Positions 44,388 through 55,110 of a stretch of DNA of 64,000 nucleotides are shown one piece after another. Position numbers and translations under genes: made by a program. The notes under the pieces are model-generated. The model was not told the origin of the DNA and did no database searches. It worked only from the letters and a program-made list of their open reading frames with translations. Within the stretch, counting starts at the first letter, position 1. Each line of letters opens with the position of its first letter. The stretch comes from Nymphaea colorata (Eukaryota > Streptophyta > Magnoliopsida > Nymphaeales > Nymphaeaceae): positions 13,939,858-14,003,857 of the forward strand of contig NC_045144.1 in assembly GCF_008831285.2 (NCBI RefSeq), in the 5' to 3' direction.

Positions 44388-44860
44388 TCAAAAAGGATAG
44401 AACTGCTCATTGAATGCAACATGCCTAGAGATATTCACTCTCCTAGTTGTAGGGTAAAGACACATATACCCTTTGTGGTGATCACTACAGTCGATGAATA
44501 CACAAGGTAAGGATTTGGGTTTAGATTTGTGTTTATACTTGTGTTTATTGTAGCTCTTAATATAGAAAAAAGCGCTTGCATCCAAAAGAGTGCATGCATG
44601 AATAATCAGGGAGCTTAGCATAAAAACAATCATATGGACTTTTCATATTTATAGTATGAGACGGTAGATGATTTATATTCAACCCAATGTTGAGCAGGGA
44701 GTTGATTATGAAATAACAAGGTTAAGCCTTGGTCTGTGATAGAGATCTTCTCGCCTAGTTCCCTTGGCAGTCACTTGTCTCGCCTTCTTGTCTTTAATTT
44801 AAAAAAAAAAAAACAATCAACAATGAATTCAACGATATAAGGCATGGATGAAGTGAGCTG
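44388..44860 (-). pseudogene. Integrase C-terminal region of copia 2
   Basis: The minus frame 44633-44388 contains YNKHKYKHKSKPKSLPCVFI, DCSDHHKGYMCLYPTTRRV and ISRHVAFNEQFYPF, the usual end of copia integrase (Y-N-K-H-K...CVFLGYS..HKGYRCLD). The catalytic core that should lie above it is missing or unreadable; the 44640-44860 stretch has a C/T-rich patch and no domain. Confidence 0.8.
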
Positions 44861-44861
44861 G

Positions 44862-45122
44862 CTAGCTAATAAATATTAGTTTCTTTTTAATATCTTGAAC
44901 CATCAACACGATATCAAGTAATAGAGTATGATATCTAACACTAAGATCAGCTGAACCAATATGAAATATAGATGATCGGTTGTTGTTGCCAACCATGATT
45001 GTGATACTTCTATCATATGTAACAAGGTTTTTGAGTTTACCTGGATCGTCTATCATACGAGTGGTGGCAGTGGTGTCTGGGTACCAATCATCATCATTTG
45101 AGTCAGCAACCTGAAGTACCAT
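44862..45122 (-). pseudogene. Protease region of copia 2
   Basis: The minus frame reads NDDDWYPDTTATTRMIDDPG, then KLKNLVTYDRSITIMVGNNN and VQDIKKKLIFIS. This is the copia protease; the catalytic D-T-G is D-T-T here. The VPDIKKNLISVS end is well kept. Confidence 0.85.
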
Positions 45123-45399
45123 GAATGCCTCGGTAGCTCCTTGGGTTGATAAGATTGATTAAATTTATGATAACACTTGAATATTATGTGGTTTGAGAGA
45201 CCACAAATCTGATAAGGTGCATGTCCTTGCAGAGCTGCTGGACGTGAATGAGCAGCAGCATTATTGGAACGAGATTGAGAGGTAGGTGTGGAACCACTTC
45301 TTCTTGAATTAAAACGAGAGTTGTTATTCTTTCTATTGTTGTATCTGTGTCCCCTATTTGAGTTATTGGACAGAAAGACCAGCTAACTTAAGAGAGTAT

Positions 45400-45926
45400 A
45401 ATTATGATTACCCTAAGTACCATGAAGATTTTTTTTGGTCTCATGTCCTTCAAGAAGAGAGACAACTTCAATAGCATGGAAATGGCGGCTTGAGCATTGA
45501 GGTCATAAACTCCTCATAACTAGATCCAAGACCGTTAGTTGTCTTGAACAACTTGTCCTTGTCATTCAAAGGTTTTCCAATTGTGTCAAGCTTGTCTCAG
45601 ATGGAGTTAAATCCAGTAATATACTTAGCAATGTTTTCTCCTATGTTTCATATGTTTGAAGTTTGTGAACCATCGAAACTATCGTTCCATGGATCCAATA
45701 ATCCAACCATGGAAAAATCTATCGGATTTTTTGTAGGCAGCAAAATCAAGGTTGGAGTTGGTGCCAGTCTCTCCATTTTCAGTAACTCAAATGGTAGAGG
45801 CCGGCATGGGTGTTTAGCCATCCATGAATCCCGATAAATCTTGGATCTGTATGAGTCCAAAAAATTGTGTTTTCCACAGCAAGTATTTCTTGTGGGTGAG
45901 CTTGAGCAAAACAAAATTTGTGACAT
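45400..45926 (-). pseudogene. Gag of copia 2
   Basis: The minus strand from about 45906 reads LTHKKYLLWKTQFFGLIQIQ then DLSGFMDG-stop. This is the copia Gag opening (L-x-x-x-N-Y-L-L-W-K-x-Q...GHDLLGFVDG). A second frame below carries a FHGWIIGSMERYF-like core. The zinc knuckle is not clear. Stops make it non-functional. Confidence 0.75.
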
Positions 45927-46028
45927 TAATTGTGGACAAATAAATATGGGTACTTATTTAATTAGCTACGAATGATGAAAACCCGGTAGCCATTGAGATG
46001 ATGATTGATCTGCTATGTCTTTGCAGAT

Positions 46029-46043
46029 GCAACTCTAATGCCA
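46029..46043 (-). promoter_or_regulatory. Primer-binding site of copia 2
   Basis: TGGCATTAGAGTTGC on the minus strand, next to the LTR; a diverged form of the initiator tRNA-Met site TGGTATCAGAG. Confidence 0.7.
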
Positions 46044-46420
46044 TGAACAAGAAAGAGGAACAACAGATTTCTTCGTGGTTCTGACTTGAAGTCCTACACC
46101 CACACGTTCTCGCTCACAAACCACATGAGTGAGTTTCTATTATTTCCTGGTTTTATACATATCATTTTGCAAGCTAGAATTTTAAGAAACAAATTATTAT
46201 CTTGCACCGATTTACAATTGGTAACAGCTTTTGGATTTTTGAATTTGAATTTCCAAAAATTGGTCTCCTTGATTGTCAATATTTTGGCTAGCTATGGTGG
46301 TAATTAAATGGTTTCCGTATTTATTTTTAACATGCATCTGATCCTTGCTAGCTTGACCCTTGTTCAATGGAGCTAAATTGTCGCCATCTTGATTGATGCC
46401 AATCTCTTGTGCATTAATAG
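46044..46420 (-). repeat. 5' LTR of copia 2
   Basis: 377 bases from the primer site to the TATTT duplication. One LTR terminus has lost the canonical dinucleotide. Confidence 0.8.
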
Positions 46421-46425
46421 TATTT

Positions 46426-47344
46426 AGCAGCGTCAGTATAAAAAACCTATAAAGATATTCTCCTTTCTGTTTTTGGTGAAAAAATTATGCCTTTGAAGTA
46501 AATAAAATTCATGCATTGTCAGCAATTGAGTCAAACTCACAATTATTTTTTAGTTTAAGAAGATTTTCAACAAGGAATTTTTGGTTTAAGAAAATTAGTA
46601 AGATCTATAATATCTTCTTATGTATCTTGATTGGAAAGGATTATTGTTTTAGAAGGTTAATTTATTTTATTTAAAATTCTCTTGTTTCTTACAGCCTATA
46701 TGTAGATAGGATACATGCATCAAGCAAACATGTTAAGATGTTGAATTTGCTTGAAGTTCTTTACTATTAAAATTACAACATTGTTTTGATGTCCCTTTAC
46801 ACTTGCAATTAAAGCTTGTGCCCAAAGGGACTTGGCCAGCATTTGTAAGTGGTGATTCACTGACTTTGCTTCCCTTGGGCATCAACATCTTGCGCAAGCC
46901 GAGCCCGCTCTAGAGTACCCTAGGAAAAAGATCAAATTAAGAGCCTCGACTTCTTCGAGGTCAACTTTCAAACCTTGTAACTATTTGAGCTTGTTTTGAG
47001 AAACGTTAATCTTGGGTTGGTTGATTTGGTGGGACTTGGATGATCCTTTTTTTCACTATTTGCTAATATGAACGGTTGTCGTTTTGATTCGTCAATTACT
47101 TTATCAACATGTTTCTCTCAAATTTTAGTGATGTCACAAAGTCCTATCATTTGTGATCAGCAAGTGTTTGTGATAATGGCATATAAATTGTCACAATAAA
47201 AGAAAGTATAGAAGATTTGCATGGTAATATTAACCATATATGGAATGTGTATGCTCAAGGTGCTAAAGCATGATGAGTAAAACATGAGGACAAGCTTCCT
47301 GTGATAGAATAGGTTTATGAGGAAAATGTTATTTGTGAAAACAA
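46426..47344. other. No gene recognised
   Basis: AT-rich spacer with no recognisable motifs. Confidence 0.4.
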
Positions 47345-48290
47345 GCTCTACAAAGATAATGGGAGCATGGTGAGTGCTTGGGTGTCTACTCAATGGTCTA
47401 CTCCTTGGAACCCCTCACAGGCCAGCACATGAGCATGCGAGAGATGTGTTTGTCTTTTTTCGAAAAGTTAGAGGTTCATTTGTCTTGTTTCTGTAAAAGG
47501 TGTTTCTTCACCTTTCTAATTGTGTCCTTGTAAGAATGACTATTTAGTTTTTGTTAACAAGGGAAATTTCTTATTTGAGCAAAACCATTATTTGGCATTA
47601 AGGCCATGACAGTTCAGTCGAATGCTCGGGCCTTGGCATTCAATATCTCCTAACAAATAACCTCTTATCAAGCAATGAGGCAAAGGCAGTGACAGAGCTA
47701 AAAAGTTAAGTTAAGGGCAACTATATCCTTTTTTTCATAGATGGGGCAAAAGGTCATGCATGCATGTATGTATGTGTGTGTATATATACCTAAGTTATAC
47801 AAATGATGTAAAATAGTTGTTGTATCCATGTCAACATTCTGACACACAAACACTAGTACTGTGACACACTTGGACATGTTTTGTGAAAAATACATATTAG
47901 TTTTTTACATTTTGCATATTGACTTTAAAGTTTTGAATATTATTTTTTCATATAATTCTCTGAAATATGTTTGTTCATCTCTTTTGTATTGTCTCACCTA
48001 TTTTGTACAAATTTTGTATATTATTTTGAATTATGCACACACATATATATATGTATATATACCTTGTCGTGTCCTCATATCCACAATTTTGAAAATCATG
48101 CCCATCCCCAGTACCGATACCCATGCCCATACCAGTATTCATGTGACTTAGGTGTGTACCCTTGGCTTATATGTGGCCCCACCTGTGCATAGATGTCTTT
48201 ATTGCGTAAAGGCATTCATCTATGTTCTATGCATGTGAGGTCATGCTATTAATGAAGGAAGCTTTTTTTATGTGCCACAAGAACTTGACT
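47345..48290. repeat. Repeat unit X1
   Basis: Shares with X2 and X3 the series GTTAACAAGGGAAATTTC, ATCAAGCAATGAGGCAAA, AAGTTAAGT, a GGCTTATATGTGG block, TTGC-TAAAGGCATT and GTTCTATGCATGTGAGGTC. Non-coding. Interrupted by a hAT-like element (47790-48151). Possibly an old LTR or LARD/TRIM-type element. Confidence 0.6.
47790..48151. mobile_element. hAT-like element related to 19593-20373, reversed
   Basis: The right end reversed reads CTAAGTCACATGAATACTGG, matching CTATGTCACATGAGTTCGGG of the first copy. The left end is CTAAGTTATACA. ATATATAC before and GTGTGTAC after are a possible imperfect 8-bp duplication. It interrupts X1 exactly where X2 is continuous. Confidence 0.65.
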
Positions 48291-48559
48291 AAGGTTTTGT
48301 CTTGCAATACATAACTCACTTAAAGGCTAACAAAACATAAGAATAATAACATTAATTGTGTTCTCTACCATATTTGAAATAGGAAATTTGGGTGATCAAT
48401 TTCAATAATCACATGAATTCCAGCACAAGTGAGAAAGGAATACTACTATTTAGTTGGTACTGAAATGGTTGATCAGTAGATGATTGATGCGTTTGTTCAA
48501 GTTTCAATTGTCCTTTCTACTTAAGCATGATAATGATGATTATCATGAATAGTGCATGT

Positions 48560-49102
48560 GTATTATGATTGGAGCATGGCGTGATTAGGGCTGTCCACTT
48601 GAATGGTTGATTGACCCCTAGGAAGCCCCTCATAGATCACAGCACAGCATGTGAGAGAGAGGTATGTTTGTTTCCAAAAGTATGAGACTTTTTTGGTCTT
48701 GTTTCCTAAAGAATTGTTTCCTCATGTTTCCAATTGTGTCCTTTAATGAATGGTTGTTACTTTTTGTTAACAATGGAATTACCTTCTCTGGGTGAAAGTA
48801 TTTTTTGTAATTAAGGCCCTAACAACAGCTGAATGTTTGGGCCCAACTTTTGTTTCTCCTACAAATTAACCCATAATCAAGCAATGAGGCAAAGTGGCAC
48901 TGTCAGATAGTTAAGTCAGGGGCATATATATCAATTTTTAATCAATGGGACACGAGGCCATGCATGGACATGAGTCTGTGTGAGAGAGTGTATTTGCGTA
49001 TACCCATGGCTTATATGTGGCTTCACCTTTGCATAGATGCCTTTATTGCCTAAAGGTGTTAACCTATCATTCAATGATGTCCTATGCATGTGAGGTCATG
49101 CT
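48560..49102. repeat. Repeat unit X2
   Basis: Same series of words as X1 without the hAT-like insertion. It ends abruptly at the copia 3 LTR, after GTGAGGTCATGCT. Confidence 0.6.
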
Positions 49103-49502
49103 TGTTGATGGAGATAAGGAAGGTCATGGGTATAAAATCTAATGAAAACATCTCTATGTTAGATAAGGCAACATTGGATAATGATAAAGCTGGTGCATCT
49201 CACGGAGATAAACTGACTTCCAAGCATGTCGACCACAGAAGAACTAATAAAGGAAAATCTAACTCAGAATCTTGTCTAGACGAAGAATGTAAAATTTTTG
49301 GTAATGGTACGCTAAGTTGCCTACATCTCTTGGAAAGACTGGTATTACATAAATGAGATAACCAACCTCTATTACTCATGAATTCAAGAGAGTAGAAAGG
49401 TTAGCCATCGCTGTAGACCAGTTAAGGTTGAACCACGTAAATTGAGAGTTTCTTCTTTCAAGTGTGTGAGTTATTCTTCTTGTGCATTTTCACAAGTTTT
49501 CA
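49103..49502 (+). repeat. 5' LTR of copia 3
   Basis: Shares GATAAGGCAACATT, ATGATAAAGCTG and GAGAGTAGA words with 53891-54208. Followed by the primer site TTGTATCAGAGCC (49503-49515). Confidence 0.88.
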
Positions 49503-49519
49503 TTGTATCAGAGCCAAAC

Positions 49520-50150
49520 TTGGCATCTTCATCATCTCCATCTGTGAAGCTTGATCGACATAATTATTTGTTGTGGAAATCCTAAATTGAATCAATGATG
49601 TTCAACAAAGATCTCAAATATTTTGACGGTTCCCTTGAATGTCATCTAGAATAAGTGAAGGAGGAAGAAGTTACCAACGCAATCCATAATATCTCTCATG
49701 GAAGAGAGCCAATTAGCTCTCGCTCAGCTTGATGAAGGACACCGTTACAGAGTTTCTGCTTAGTCAAATAATTCATCACAAAACTTTGCGAGAGGCATGG
49801 GTATTTTTAGACAAGGCCTTTGCTCTCAATCAAACCTAAGAATTCTTCAACTACAAAGGGAGCTGCAGAATGTATCTAATGCCAAAAAATCTATGGACGA
49901 CTACTTGAATCACGTAAAGTTCATTGCTGATTCTCTTGGCTTGGTTGAAGAAAGAGTCAAAGAAATTGATATGGTCATGCAAGTTCTTGAAGGATGTCAA
50001 AGCAACTATGATAGTTTTGTCGCTACCATGCCAACTCAAGTCATTTCCATCCTTTTCTAAGATATATGACTTGCTTATTAATCAAGAAATACACTTAGAA
50101 ATGATAAGCATGAAGCACAAAATTTATCAATCGAGATTCTTGTAGGCTTC
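49520..50150 (+). pseudogene. Gag of copia 3
   Basis: Reads VKLDRHNYLLWKS then stop (about 49545-49585). The frame at 49797-50060 has LQLQRELQNVSNAKKSMDDY, LNHVKFIADSLGLVEERVKE and VLEGCQSNYDSFVATMPTQV, the typical copia Gag middle (L-x-L-Q-x-L-x-x-x-K-K-G-x-x-S-x-x-D-Y). The next frame, 49924-50145, continues with INQEIHLEMISMKH. At least two frame breaks. It would form the particle coat. Confidence 0.88.
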
Positions 50151-50365
50151 TTATCTCAATGTGGCCAAGGTCATGGTACAGAAAGAAGCCATAGTAAAGG
50201 AGGTGGTTGCTTTAATAACCAAACTGTAGGCCACCGATCTCAAGGTCAAGGTCGGATTGATAATAAAAAGTTACCCACAATTGTGTGGCAGCAAGAATCA
50301 TGTACCAAAAAACTGCTATGATCTCCCAAAAGCATTGATTGTTATGCAATGAAGTCTATGCAAGT

Positions 50366-50960
50366 TCAACAATGGTATGTGGTATGCCGATATAGGTGCC
50401 ACATATCATGTTGCAAGCAATGGTCAAGGTATGCCTTCAAAACATGATTATGCAAGTTGGATGGTGTGACTATCTGTAACGGAAGCAACATTCCTATTGT
50501 CAGCACAAACTTAGATTCAAAGATAAAAAGTTTCATCTCATTCTTCATGTCCCTAAGATATAGCAAAACTTGTCTTCAATTTCTAAATTTTGTAGACAGA
50601 TGATAAATGCAATTTTGAGTTCATTGATTTTGGGTTTTTTGTTGAGAACCCAAAGAACCAAAAATGGTGAAGGGGGGGAGTAAGGACAGTGCCTACATGT
50701 GGCTGGTTGATGGAGGAGCAGTCATGAGCAATGAAGTGGCATCGTCTTCCAAGACTAGTTCCTTGTTTGCTAGTTCTAGTCCTGCTAAATTTTCTAATTT
50801 GATGTGTCATGCTAGGTTGGGACATGCTAATAATTCTATTTTGAATGTGATACCAAACAAAGGTTTGACTTTCAAAAATAAAGAAGTTGAACCATGCTTT
50901 ATTTTCTTGCTTGCTAAATCTCATAGGTTGTCATTTAAAACTTCTGAACATGCTACCTAG
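50366..50960 (+). pseudogene. Protease and pre-integrase region of copia 3
   Basis: WYADIGATYHVASNG at about 50382-50425 is the copia protease active site, with D-I-G instead of D-T-G. About 300 bases later the frame 50664-50960 carries the pre-integrase block MCHARLGHANNSILNVIPNK and a zinc-like CFIFLLAKSHRLSF remnant, where the first Cys of the CxxC...C pattern is retained. Stops separate the parts. Confidence 0.82.
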
Positions 50961-50989
50961 TTTCTTTTAGAGATTATGCATGCAGATAT

Positions 50990-51470
50990 TTGGAAACTAC
51001 CAGCCGTATGTTTCTAGAACTACCTATTATTGATTGACGATTTCTCTAGATTCAGTTGGACATTTTTTTAAAAGGCTACGAGTGAAATATTGAATATTTT
51101 TAAAAGGTTCAGGATCATAGTGAAAATCAATTTTGGCCAAAAAAATTAAAATATTTCATAGTGATGGAGGTGGTGAATTTAGTAATAATGATTGTACTAC
51201 TTTTTTGAACCAAAATAGAATTAGAAGATGGATTTTGTGCCCTCATACTCATGAACAAAACAGAATTGTTGAAAGAAAACATAGACATGTTGTTGAAAGT
51301 AGTCTTTCGATGCTTGATAGATTTTGGTCAGATGCCTTTAGAACTGCTGTCTACTTTATAAATAGACAACCATTTCCAAGCCTTGGAAATAAATCCCCAT
51401 ATGAGAAACTATTTGGCAAGAGTCCAATTTTGGTGGCGTGTGTTTTCTTTATTTAGGTGAGGTACATCAT
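50990..51470 (+). pseudogene. Integrase core of copia 3
   Basis: The first Asp block reads YLLIDDFSRFSWTFF-like at about 51025-51070. The frame 51133-51456 has KKIKIFHSDGGGEFSNNDCT (second Asp), then CPHTHEQNRIVERKHRHVVE with the catalytic Glu, FWSDAFRTAVYFINRQPFPS and LGNKSPYEKLFGK. All three catalytic residues are visible, but one frame break lies between the first and second Asp, and the usual PEQNG is HEQNR. It would join element DNA to the host chromosome. Confidence 0.9.
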
Positions 51471-51960
51471 CACAAACTAACCCAAGTCTCATCCCTATGT
51501 GTTTATTGGTTATGGAACACAAAGTAAAGGGTACGCTTGTTATGATCTTGTGATGAATAGATGTTGTATTGAGGCACGTGATTTTTTATGAAAGCAAGTT
51601 TTTGTTTCACAGTGACCAGCATCCTATCAATGTTAAAGAATTTTTTAATCACATTCTTCGTCAAGAGAAGTTTGAAAAGAAATCAGCAATGTCTCCTAGC
51701 CCATTGATTTTACTGAACCTACCTGTAGTCCTTCCCATGGCTACAATCATGATAGGTGAAAGTCAATCTCCATCCAACTCTATCATGTCTGAACCTGATC
51801 CTATACCATCACTATTAAACAATCAGTCCCTTCCTCTGTCACCCTCTACTGAATCTGAAATCAACCTTGTAGACTATTTAAATTCACCTAGTTTACCTTC
51901 CTATCGCTAAGACTACATGTACTCACCATATGAGTACTAAGTCTATGGATGACACAATCA
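51471..51960 (+). pseudogene. Integrase C-terminus and hinge of copia 3
   Basis: SHPYVFIGYGTQSKGYACYD at about 51490-51550 is the end of integrase. The frame 51569-51910 is Ser/Pro-rich (PSPLILLNLPVVLP, PSNSIMSEPDPIPSLLNNQS), the hinge between integrase and RT. Confidence 0.7.
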
Positions 51961-51989
51961 AACCACATCTTTTCCAAGTCTAGCTTAGC

Positions 51990-53260
51990 CCATGGATAAC
52001 CGAGACCTCTCTGAACCTTCAAACTTCTTGCAGGCCAGATGTAATCCTAATTGGCAAGAAGCCATGTAACAGGAGATGGATGCACTTGCTAAAAATAAAA
52101 CGTGTACTCCTGTGCCTCAAGAAAATATTTCAAATATTTTTGGATGCAAATGGATTAATAAATTGAAAGGCATGCTGATGGTATTGAATCTCAATTTAAG
52201 GCTTCTTTAGTTGCCAAGGGATATAGTCAACAAGAGGGGGTTGACGATTTTGTGGCATTTCTCCTATGTTAAACCCATTTCTGTCAAGATTATATTGACT
52301 ACTGCCCTAAGCAGGGAATGGCATATTCTTCAATTGGACATATTTAATGATGCTTTCTTGCATGAAGAGCTCAAAGAATATGTTTACATGATGAAACTAA
52401 GCCAGGGCATCGGGCCGGCCCAACATCCAAAACCCGGGCCCGGGCCCGGCCCGACTCGAAAAACTTGAGCCTGAGCCCAGCCTGATTAAATTTAAAAATA
52501 TATTTTTAAATAAAAATTTATATAAATATATTTAATCATAATAAAATATTATAAATATATATATATTAATAAAAATTAAAAAATTCATTATCGCACCCAG
52601 GCTTATCGGGCCAACCCGAGCTGGCCCGATAAATTATCTGGCCGGCCCCAGTTCCTTTTTTTGGGCCCAGACCCAAGCCCAGCTCGGCTCAGGTACCAGG
52701 TACCCAGCAGCAGCCCGGCCCGGTGTGCAGGCTTAGATGCAATCTCCATGTTATGTTGATTCAAGTTGGTCCCCTTCGTTGTGTAAGTTGAATAAGGCTC
52801 TTGATGAATTGAAGCAGGTTCCTCATGCTTGGTTTGACAAGCTTAAGAATTGTTTGCTTAAAGTTGGGTTTCATGAGTCAAAGACTGACTCTTCCCTTTT
52901 TATTTACACTATGAAATAATATGAATTATTTGTTTGGGTTTTGTTGATGACATCATTTCTATGGGCAATAGGCAACAATAGGAAGATCATATCTGACCTT
53001 ATTGAGAGTTTTACACAAAAACTTTCTATCGATGATTTGGGTATTCTTAGTTATCTTGTTGGCATTAAACTGATTTATGGAACTAATGGTGTTATATCAT
53101 CCCAATAAAAACTTGTACAATATTTACTTGTGCAAAGCCAGCTCAATCGTGCAAACCCTGTTAGTACTCATAGGGCACCAAATGTAAAATTGACGAAGTA
53201 CCAACGAGAAGTGTTTAAAGATGGTACATTATATAGGAGTATTGTTAGTGGATTGTAGTA
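51990..53260 (+). pseudogene. Reverse transcriptase of copia 3, split by a TIR element
   Basis: Pieces in order: EPSNFLQARCNPNWQEAM (about 52010), LAKNKTCTPVP, FGCKWINKLKG, ILQLDIFNDAFLHEELKEYV then YMM at 52396. The TIR element follows, and the protein resumes at 52737 with MQSPCYVDSSWSPSLCKLNK, ALDELKQVPHAWFDKLKN and ESKTDSSLFIYTMK. The catalytic box reads GFVDDIISMGN in a shifted frame at about 52935-52970. Removing the insertion joins VYM and QSPCYVDSS in a normal copia order. Several other stops are present. Confidence 0.88.
52397..52736. mobile_element. GC-rich TIR element inserted in copia 3 RT
   Basis: Ends CTAAGCCAGGGCATCGGGCC and (reverse) CTAAGCCTGCACACCGGGCC are inverted repeats. 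Flanks are ATGAAA on the left and ATGCAA on the right, an imperfect duplication at the site. The 340 bases have GC-rich ends (CCCGGGCCCGGGCCCGGCC) and an AT-only centre (52485-52590). No coding capacity. Confidence 0.8.
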
Positions 53261-53890
53261 TCTTTTATTTACAAAACCTAACATGGCCGAAGTTGTGAAC
53301 AAAGTTTATCAGTTTATGCAAAACCCCACACAAGATCATTGAAATTGTATCAAAAAAATTTTGAGGTACCTTAAGGGAACCATCAATATGGATCTTGTGT
53401 TTTCAAAGGAAGAAATTACTAACTTGCATGTGCTTTCTAGTGTAGATTTGGCAGGGTGCCCAGATGATAGGAGATCTAACCAAGGTTATCTTGTCAAATT
53501 GGTAAGAATTTAATGTCTTGGAAAACTACCAAGTAGCAAACCGTGGAAAAATCTAATAGAGAGCTTAATATAAACTATCATTGTTGCAACATCAGAAACT
53601 ATATGGATCGAATAGTTACTACAAGAACTTGGAGTCAAGCATAATAATCTATAGTTTCGTATGGCAACCTTGGTGTGACTTATCTTGTTGCAAATCTTTC
53701 AGGTAAAGAGTAAGCATATTGAAATAGCCTTCCACTATGTGAGGGAAAGAGTTGTTGATTGTTAAATATTCATTCAGTTTTTAAGCTCAGAAAATCAAGT
53801 TGTCGATGTGCTGACCAAGCTACTTTCTGGACCTCGATTTAACATGCTAAGGAGCAAGCTTCATCTCGAGAAGATTAGCTTGAAATGAGA
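53261..53890 (+). pseudogene. RNase H of copia 3
   Basis: KILRYLKGTINMDLVF at about 53350-53400 is the RT-RNase H link. It is followed by HVLSSVDLAGCPDDRRSNQG (the D-x-D-W-A-G-C block), the S-x-E-A region at about 53540-53620 in broken frames, and VKSKHIEIAFHYVRERELL at about 53700-53760. The last bases before the LTR (TTGAAATGAGA) are the purine tract. Confidence 0.85.
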
Positions 53891-54208
53891 TGTTGATGGA
53901 AATAAGGAAGGTGATGAGTATCAAAATTGTCGCCATCGAGATAAGATTGACAATGATGACGTTTGTACATTAGATAAGGCAACATTAGATCATGATAAAG
54001 CTGATGCATCTCATGGAGATAAACTAAATTCCAAGAATGTCAACCATAGAAGATTTGAAAAGAATGTAAAAAACAACAAGTAATGTTGCCTTCATGTTCT
54101 GTAAAACTGGTATAACTTAAATGAGATGCACAGGCCTCTACTATTCATGAAATCATGAGAGTAGAGAGGTGAGCGATGGATATCTTTTTCACTTTTCAAG
54201 TAGTTTCA
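53891..54208 (+). repeat. 3' LTR of copia 3
   Basis: 318 bases, shorter than the 5' copy by about 80 bases of internal deletions. Confidence 0.82.
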
Positions 54209-54214
54209 CTTCGG

Positions 54215-54868
54215 AAAGGTAATTATTGGTTTTTATTATCAAGTAAATTTTCTTATTTGGTGAACCTGATGTGTGTAGTACACTGGGTGGTATGGCTGAC
54301 CAGTTCAAAGATGGTCTATGTTACAAAACTATGGTTGCTCTTATGACTCAATGTGTTACTCCTCTAGACTACAAAAGGTCCTGAAGCATACCCTATGAAC
54401 CTCGGAGGATGGGGCTTTTTGGTGTTTTCTTTGGGGGTTGGGGGTGGGGTGGGGTGGAGACTACAACCTTTCTTCCGAATAGTGGAAAAAAGTCATTCAC
54501 CTTGAAAAGAAATTTTATTGGAATGTTCTTATTTGGTGAAGGAATTTTTCATCATTAATGCCATGTTGATTCAATTGAATACTCGGGCATTTCTATTCGA
54601 TTTCTCTTGCAAAGTAACCCTGCCTTATCAAGCAATGAGGCAAAAGTAGTGGTAGAGCTAGAAAGTTAAGTCAGGGAATACACATAATTAAATTGATGGG
54701 ATAAAATATCATGCACACATGCATGAAAGTTTCTATGTGCTTGTGGTTTGTATGTGGCTTCACTTGTACAAAGATACTTTGTTGCATAAAGGCATTAGTA
54801 TACATCCAATGATGTTCTATTCATGTATGAACATGTCAGCAATGAAGGAAGCCTTTATGTACCACAAG
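54215..54868. repeat. Repeat unit X3 with internal 261-bp segment
   Basis: TATCAAGCAATGAGGCAAAA, AAGTTAAGTCAGGG, TTGCATAAAGGCATTAG and CAATGAAGGAAGC match X1 and X2. The segment 54265-54525 is flanked by an exact 15-base direct repeat, TTCTTATTTGGTGAA (54250-54264, 54526-54540), so it is an insertion or a tandem duplication. A G-rich run lies at 54430-54460. Confidence 0.6.
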
Positions 54869-54944
54869 AATAATGAACATTATCAACCTCTGGAAACTAC
54901 TAATAACCACTTAAATACCTAAACTTATCTTCTAATACTCCCCT
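54869..54944 (-). repeat. Truncated 3' LTR of copia 4
   Basis: ATAACCAC, TAAACTTATCTTC and an AAGAATAA...ACATTAT series match 60080-60162. About 150 bases are missing. Confidence 0.7.
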
Positions 54945-55110
54945 TCAAACTGGAGCATAAATATCTATTATGGTCAGCTTGTTACAACATCTACTAAAAT
55001 GTCCAATTGGGAGAAGTCTGGTATAAATATATGCAAAACTTGCCCTTATGAAGCAACAAAAATGGTGGATATAGATATGGCCTGTACAAGATCACGAATG
55101 TAATTACAGT

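Larger units (their letters stand above)
42189..46420 (-). mobile_element. Ty1/copia element 2, full-length but decayed
   Basis: Two LTRs (42189-42530 and 46044-46420) flank gag, protease, integrase, RT and RNase H remnants in copia order on the minus strand. TATTT lies on both sides (42184-42188, 46421-46425). The element is 4.2 kb. The integrase-RT part is compressed and full of stops, so it is inactive. Confidence 0.9.
49103..54208 (+). mobile_element. Ty1/copia element 3, full-length but decayed
   Basis: LTRs 49103-49502 and 53891-54208 start TGTTGATGGA and end GTTTTCA/GTTTCA. Gag, protease, integrase, RT and RNase H follow in copia order on the plus strand. No matching 5-bp duplication was found (ATGCT left, CTTCG right). 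A 340-base GC-rich TIR element sits within RT (52397-52736). Confidence 0.9.
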
